Shown here in pieces: positions 62,194 through 64,000 of a stretch of 64,000 nt of DNA. This DNA is from RGIG9608 sp045602425 (GTDB taxonomy: Bacteria > Bacteroidota > Bacteroidia > Bacteroidales > Paludibacteraceae). A model generated the notes under the pieces. That model saw nothing but the letters and a program-made list of their open reading frames with translations. It did not search any database and was not told the DNA's origin. The position numbers were made by a program, and so were the translations under genes. The DNA lies in NCBI GenBank assembly GCA_045602425.1, contig JAZSBO010000014.1:138405-202404 (forward strand), read 5' to 3'. The first letter of the stretch is position 1. The number at the start of each line of letters is the position of its first letter.

Positions 62194-63788
62194 AAAAATA
62201 TTTTCTTTTGATCATTTTTATTCTCAATATTTCCTTTTTATATGCCGAAAATCAGTTCGAGAAACAATCGCCAAAACTTGTATTGAACCTCGTTGTTGAT
62301 GGCATTCAAACTGAACATATTGCTACACTTTGGAACTATTTTGACGACAGGGGGCTAAAACGCATTTTTCAGAATGGTATGGTTTTTACCAACCAACGTT
62401 TTAATTATTATTCAGGCGGAAGTGCCTCCGACATGGCTACATTTGCAACAGGAACGACTCCAAATTTTCACGGAATTATTGGCAATCGTTTTTTTCAGAA
62501 AAAGACAAAAGAGACGCTCTCTATTGTATCCGACGAGCGTTATGTTGGCATTGGCACACAAGACGGCTTTTCGCCAGAAAACCTATACGCATCAACCGTC
62601 AGCGATGAATTGAAATTAGTAACCAACAGCAAAGCAAAAGTTTTTGCACTTGCCTTCGATGCCGAAGACGCCATTGCGTTAGGTGGGCGAGCTGCTGACG
62701 CTGCTATTTGGATTGACAACCAGTTCGGGAAACTTGCCACATCGAGCTACTACAACAACGGATTGCCTGCGTGGTGCAACACTGCAAACATCGATGGCAC
62801 AATGGAGCAACTTCTCAATTTCAATTGGACCCCGCTGTTTTCGTCTTTCACCTACAACTACCCTGCTGCCAACGAAACAAACAAAAGCATTGCTTTCGAA
62901 CACAAAGCAAGCGATTTCAAAAACTACGACGATGTTGTAAAAACGTTTAAGCAAACGCCTTATGCCAACAAAATAATGCGAAGACTTGCCATCAAAGCTA
63001 TTCAAGAAGAAAAGCTTGGCAACGATAACATTCCCGACATCTTATCCGTAAAATTCACGCTCAACCCGCCTATCGACATGGCTCACGAACTGCTGACTGC
63101 CGAAAAAGAAGACATGTACTTACGTTTCGACAAAGAAATAAAAAGCCTACTCGACTCGGTAGAGCATCTTGTAGGGCTCAACAATACGCTAATTGTTTTA
63201 ACAGGAACACAATGCATAAATCTGCATCCTGCTACACTACAAACACAAAGAATAAACACCGGAGTGTTTAATGCTGGTAGAGCCATGGCTTTGCTAAACA
63301 ACTACCTAATGCTTCTACATGGGCAAGGAAATTGGGTGATAGGATACTACAACAAAAACATCTATCTGAACGAGCGTTTGGCAGAGCAAAAAAATATCGA
63401 TTTTCGTGTAATAGAATACCAAGTTCAACGTTTTATGACCGACTTTCAAGGTGTTCAAGCGGTATATATCACAAACAACCTACAAGACGTTAGCGGAGTG
63501 TCTGAAACAGAAAAGGTAAAAAACAGCATTCATCCGAAAAATTCAGGAACAATATATTTCACTTTATTGCCAGGATGGATTGAAGTTGACAACGAGAGCA
63601 GACCTATCGGAATATCAGGGCGAAACAGTGTGTCGGCACCACTACTGTTTTACGGATGGAATCTGCACGAACGAAAAATTAATACTCCTGTAATGGCAAC
63701 GGATATTGCTCCAACCATTTCACAAATACTAAAGATAACAAAACCAAACGCTTGCGTAGGAAAAATAATACCATTCTTATTTGAATAA
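62190..63788 (+). CDS. alkaline-phosphatase-fold protein with degenerate metal sites
   Basis: 532 residues with a signal peptide (ISFLYA). It follows the PafA-like alkaline phosphatase pattern: LVVDGIQ (Asp37), TGTTPNFHGIIGN, SDEL, AFDAEDAIALGGRAADAAIWID, MYLRFDKEI, LLFYGW. However, the nucleophile stretch normally PTxTxxGHA reads SGGSASDMATFA, the D-x-x-x-H pair reads I-D-M-A-H, LTADHG reads LTGTQC, and the C-terminal HG metal ligand is missing from SGRNSVSAPLL. Most zinc ligands are gone, so this is probably a pseudophosphatase. Translationally coupled to DUF4105. Confidence 0.82.
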   Translation: MKKYFLLIIFILNISFLYAENQFEKQSPKLVLNLVVDGIQTEHIATLWNYFDDRGLKRIFQNGMVFTNQRFNYYSGGSASDMATFATGTTPNFHGIIGNRFFQKKTKETLSIVSDERYVGIGTQDGFSPENLYASTVSDELKLVTNSKAKVFALAFDAEDAIALGGRAADAAIWIDNQFGKLATSSYYNNGLPAWCNTANIDGTMEQLLNFNWTPLFSSFTYNYPAANETNKSIAFEHKASDFKNYDDVVKTFKQTPYANKIMRRLAIKAIQEEKLGNDNIPDILSVKFTLNPPIDMAHELLTAEKEDMYLRFDKEIKSLLDSVEHLVGLNNTLIVLTGTQCINLHPATLQTQRINTGVFNAGRAMALLNNYLMLLHGQGNWVIGYYNKNIYLNERLAEQKNIDFRVIEYQVQRFMTDFQGVQAVYITNNLQDVSGVSETEKVKNSIHPKNSGTIYFTLLPGWIEVDNESRPIGISGRNSVSAPLLFYGWNLHERKINTPVMATDIAPTISQILKITKPNACVGKIIPFLFE

Positions 63789-63826
63789 AATGTATACAAA
63801 AACAAAGAAAATTATAATATTAAGAT

Positions 63827-64000
63827 ATGTTATTTGAGAAATACACAATAGATGATATAATAGAATATGTAGAAGAAGGTGATATAGTAAAGGCTTATCT
63901 TAATAAAAAAGCACTATATTCTTGTTTATTAGATATTGCAATAAAGTCAGAATCATTAATAATTGAGAATGAATATTTATATAAAAAAGAAAGAGCTTTA
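63827..64000 (+). CDS. start of an AT-rich hypothetical gene (3' truncated by window)
   Basis: ATG at 63827 opens a frame of 58 codons to the window end (MLFEKYTIDDIIEYVEEGD...). Codon use is extremely AT-rich with many ATA codons, unlike the preceding genes. No recognised domain. It could be an acquired gene or a lineage-specific short protein. Confidence 0.5.
   Translation, partial: MLFEKYTIDDIIEYVEEGDIVKAYLNKKALYSCLLDIAIKSESLIIENEYLYKKERAL

Noticed and set aside
1..64000. CRISPR array, complete insertion sequence or integrase gene
   Set aside because: I saw no regularly spaced repeats, transposase or recombinase motifs anywhere in the window.

Overview
The window looks like a chromosomal segment from a low-GC member of the Bacteroidales (Bacteroidota). 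Three things point there: the Bacteroidota-type -7 promoter box TAnnTTTG in front of many genes, together with weak or absent Shine-Dalgarno sequences; lineage-typical families (DUF4290, DUF349, DUF5063, DUF4105, WG-repeat lipoproteins, PPi-dependent phosphofructokinase, bL25 of the CTC type, a PorE-like type IX secretion lipoprotein); and gene forms such as a PurF with a short propeptide. I cannot name a genus from sequence reading alone.

Layout. 1-10.2 kb: the end of a sulfatase-fold membrane enzyme, then acyl-ACP thioesterase, DUF4290 and tsaB facing gmk, thrS, lptB and a DUF349 protein, then an MBOAT/SGNH O-acetylation pair. 10.6-20 kb: valS (with foreign-looking codon use), a broken MGMT-family gene, an ABC-F ATPase, a hotdog thioesterase, cysK, a WG-repeat lipoprotein and dnaK. 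20-28.5 kb: a small membrane protein, an unusual nested inverted repeat, then guaA, carB, carA and purF on the minus strand. 28.8-37 kb: a compact minus-strand run of translation and housekeeping genes (bL25, pth, S4 protein, mnmA, ffh, folD, DUF5063, 3'-5' exonuclease, RlmI-like methyltransferase, FecCD permease). 37-46.4 kb: a minus-strand envelope operon (Wza-like, Wzz-like, thrC, DUF2007, lipoprotein, PorE-like, GT-C-like membrane protein). 46.5-49.5 kb: radA and PPi-PFK.

49.7-51.8 kb is an accessory scar. It holds a visibly GC-rich block made of the tail of an OmpA gene, one intact secreted protein and the first codons of a third gene, followed by a BRO-type fragment and an internally deleted lipoprotein, all next to tRNA-Gly and tRNA-Tyr. 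52-64 kb: ribH, a TPR protein, panB, a RelA-type synthetase, mrp, proC, a second WG-repeat lipoprotein divergent from a small XRE regulator, a LysM glucosaminidase, DUF4105, a degenerate alkaline-phosphatase-fold protein, and the start of an AT-rich unknown gene.

The most notable signal is in the nucleotide-biosynthesis cluster. CarA keeps its fold but has lost the glutaminase cysteine and two histidines, and the GuaA three genes downstream has lost most of its glutamine-amidotransferase domain, whereas PurF keeps its catalytic Cys. This suggests carbamoyl-phosphate and GMP synthesis that use free ammonia. Other enzymes with lost catalytic residues are the hydrolase domain of RelA, the second nucleotide-binding domain of the ABC-F protein, and the alkaline-phosphatase-fold protein.
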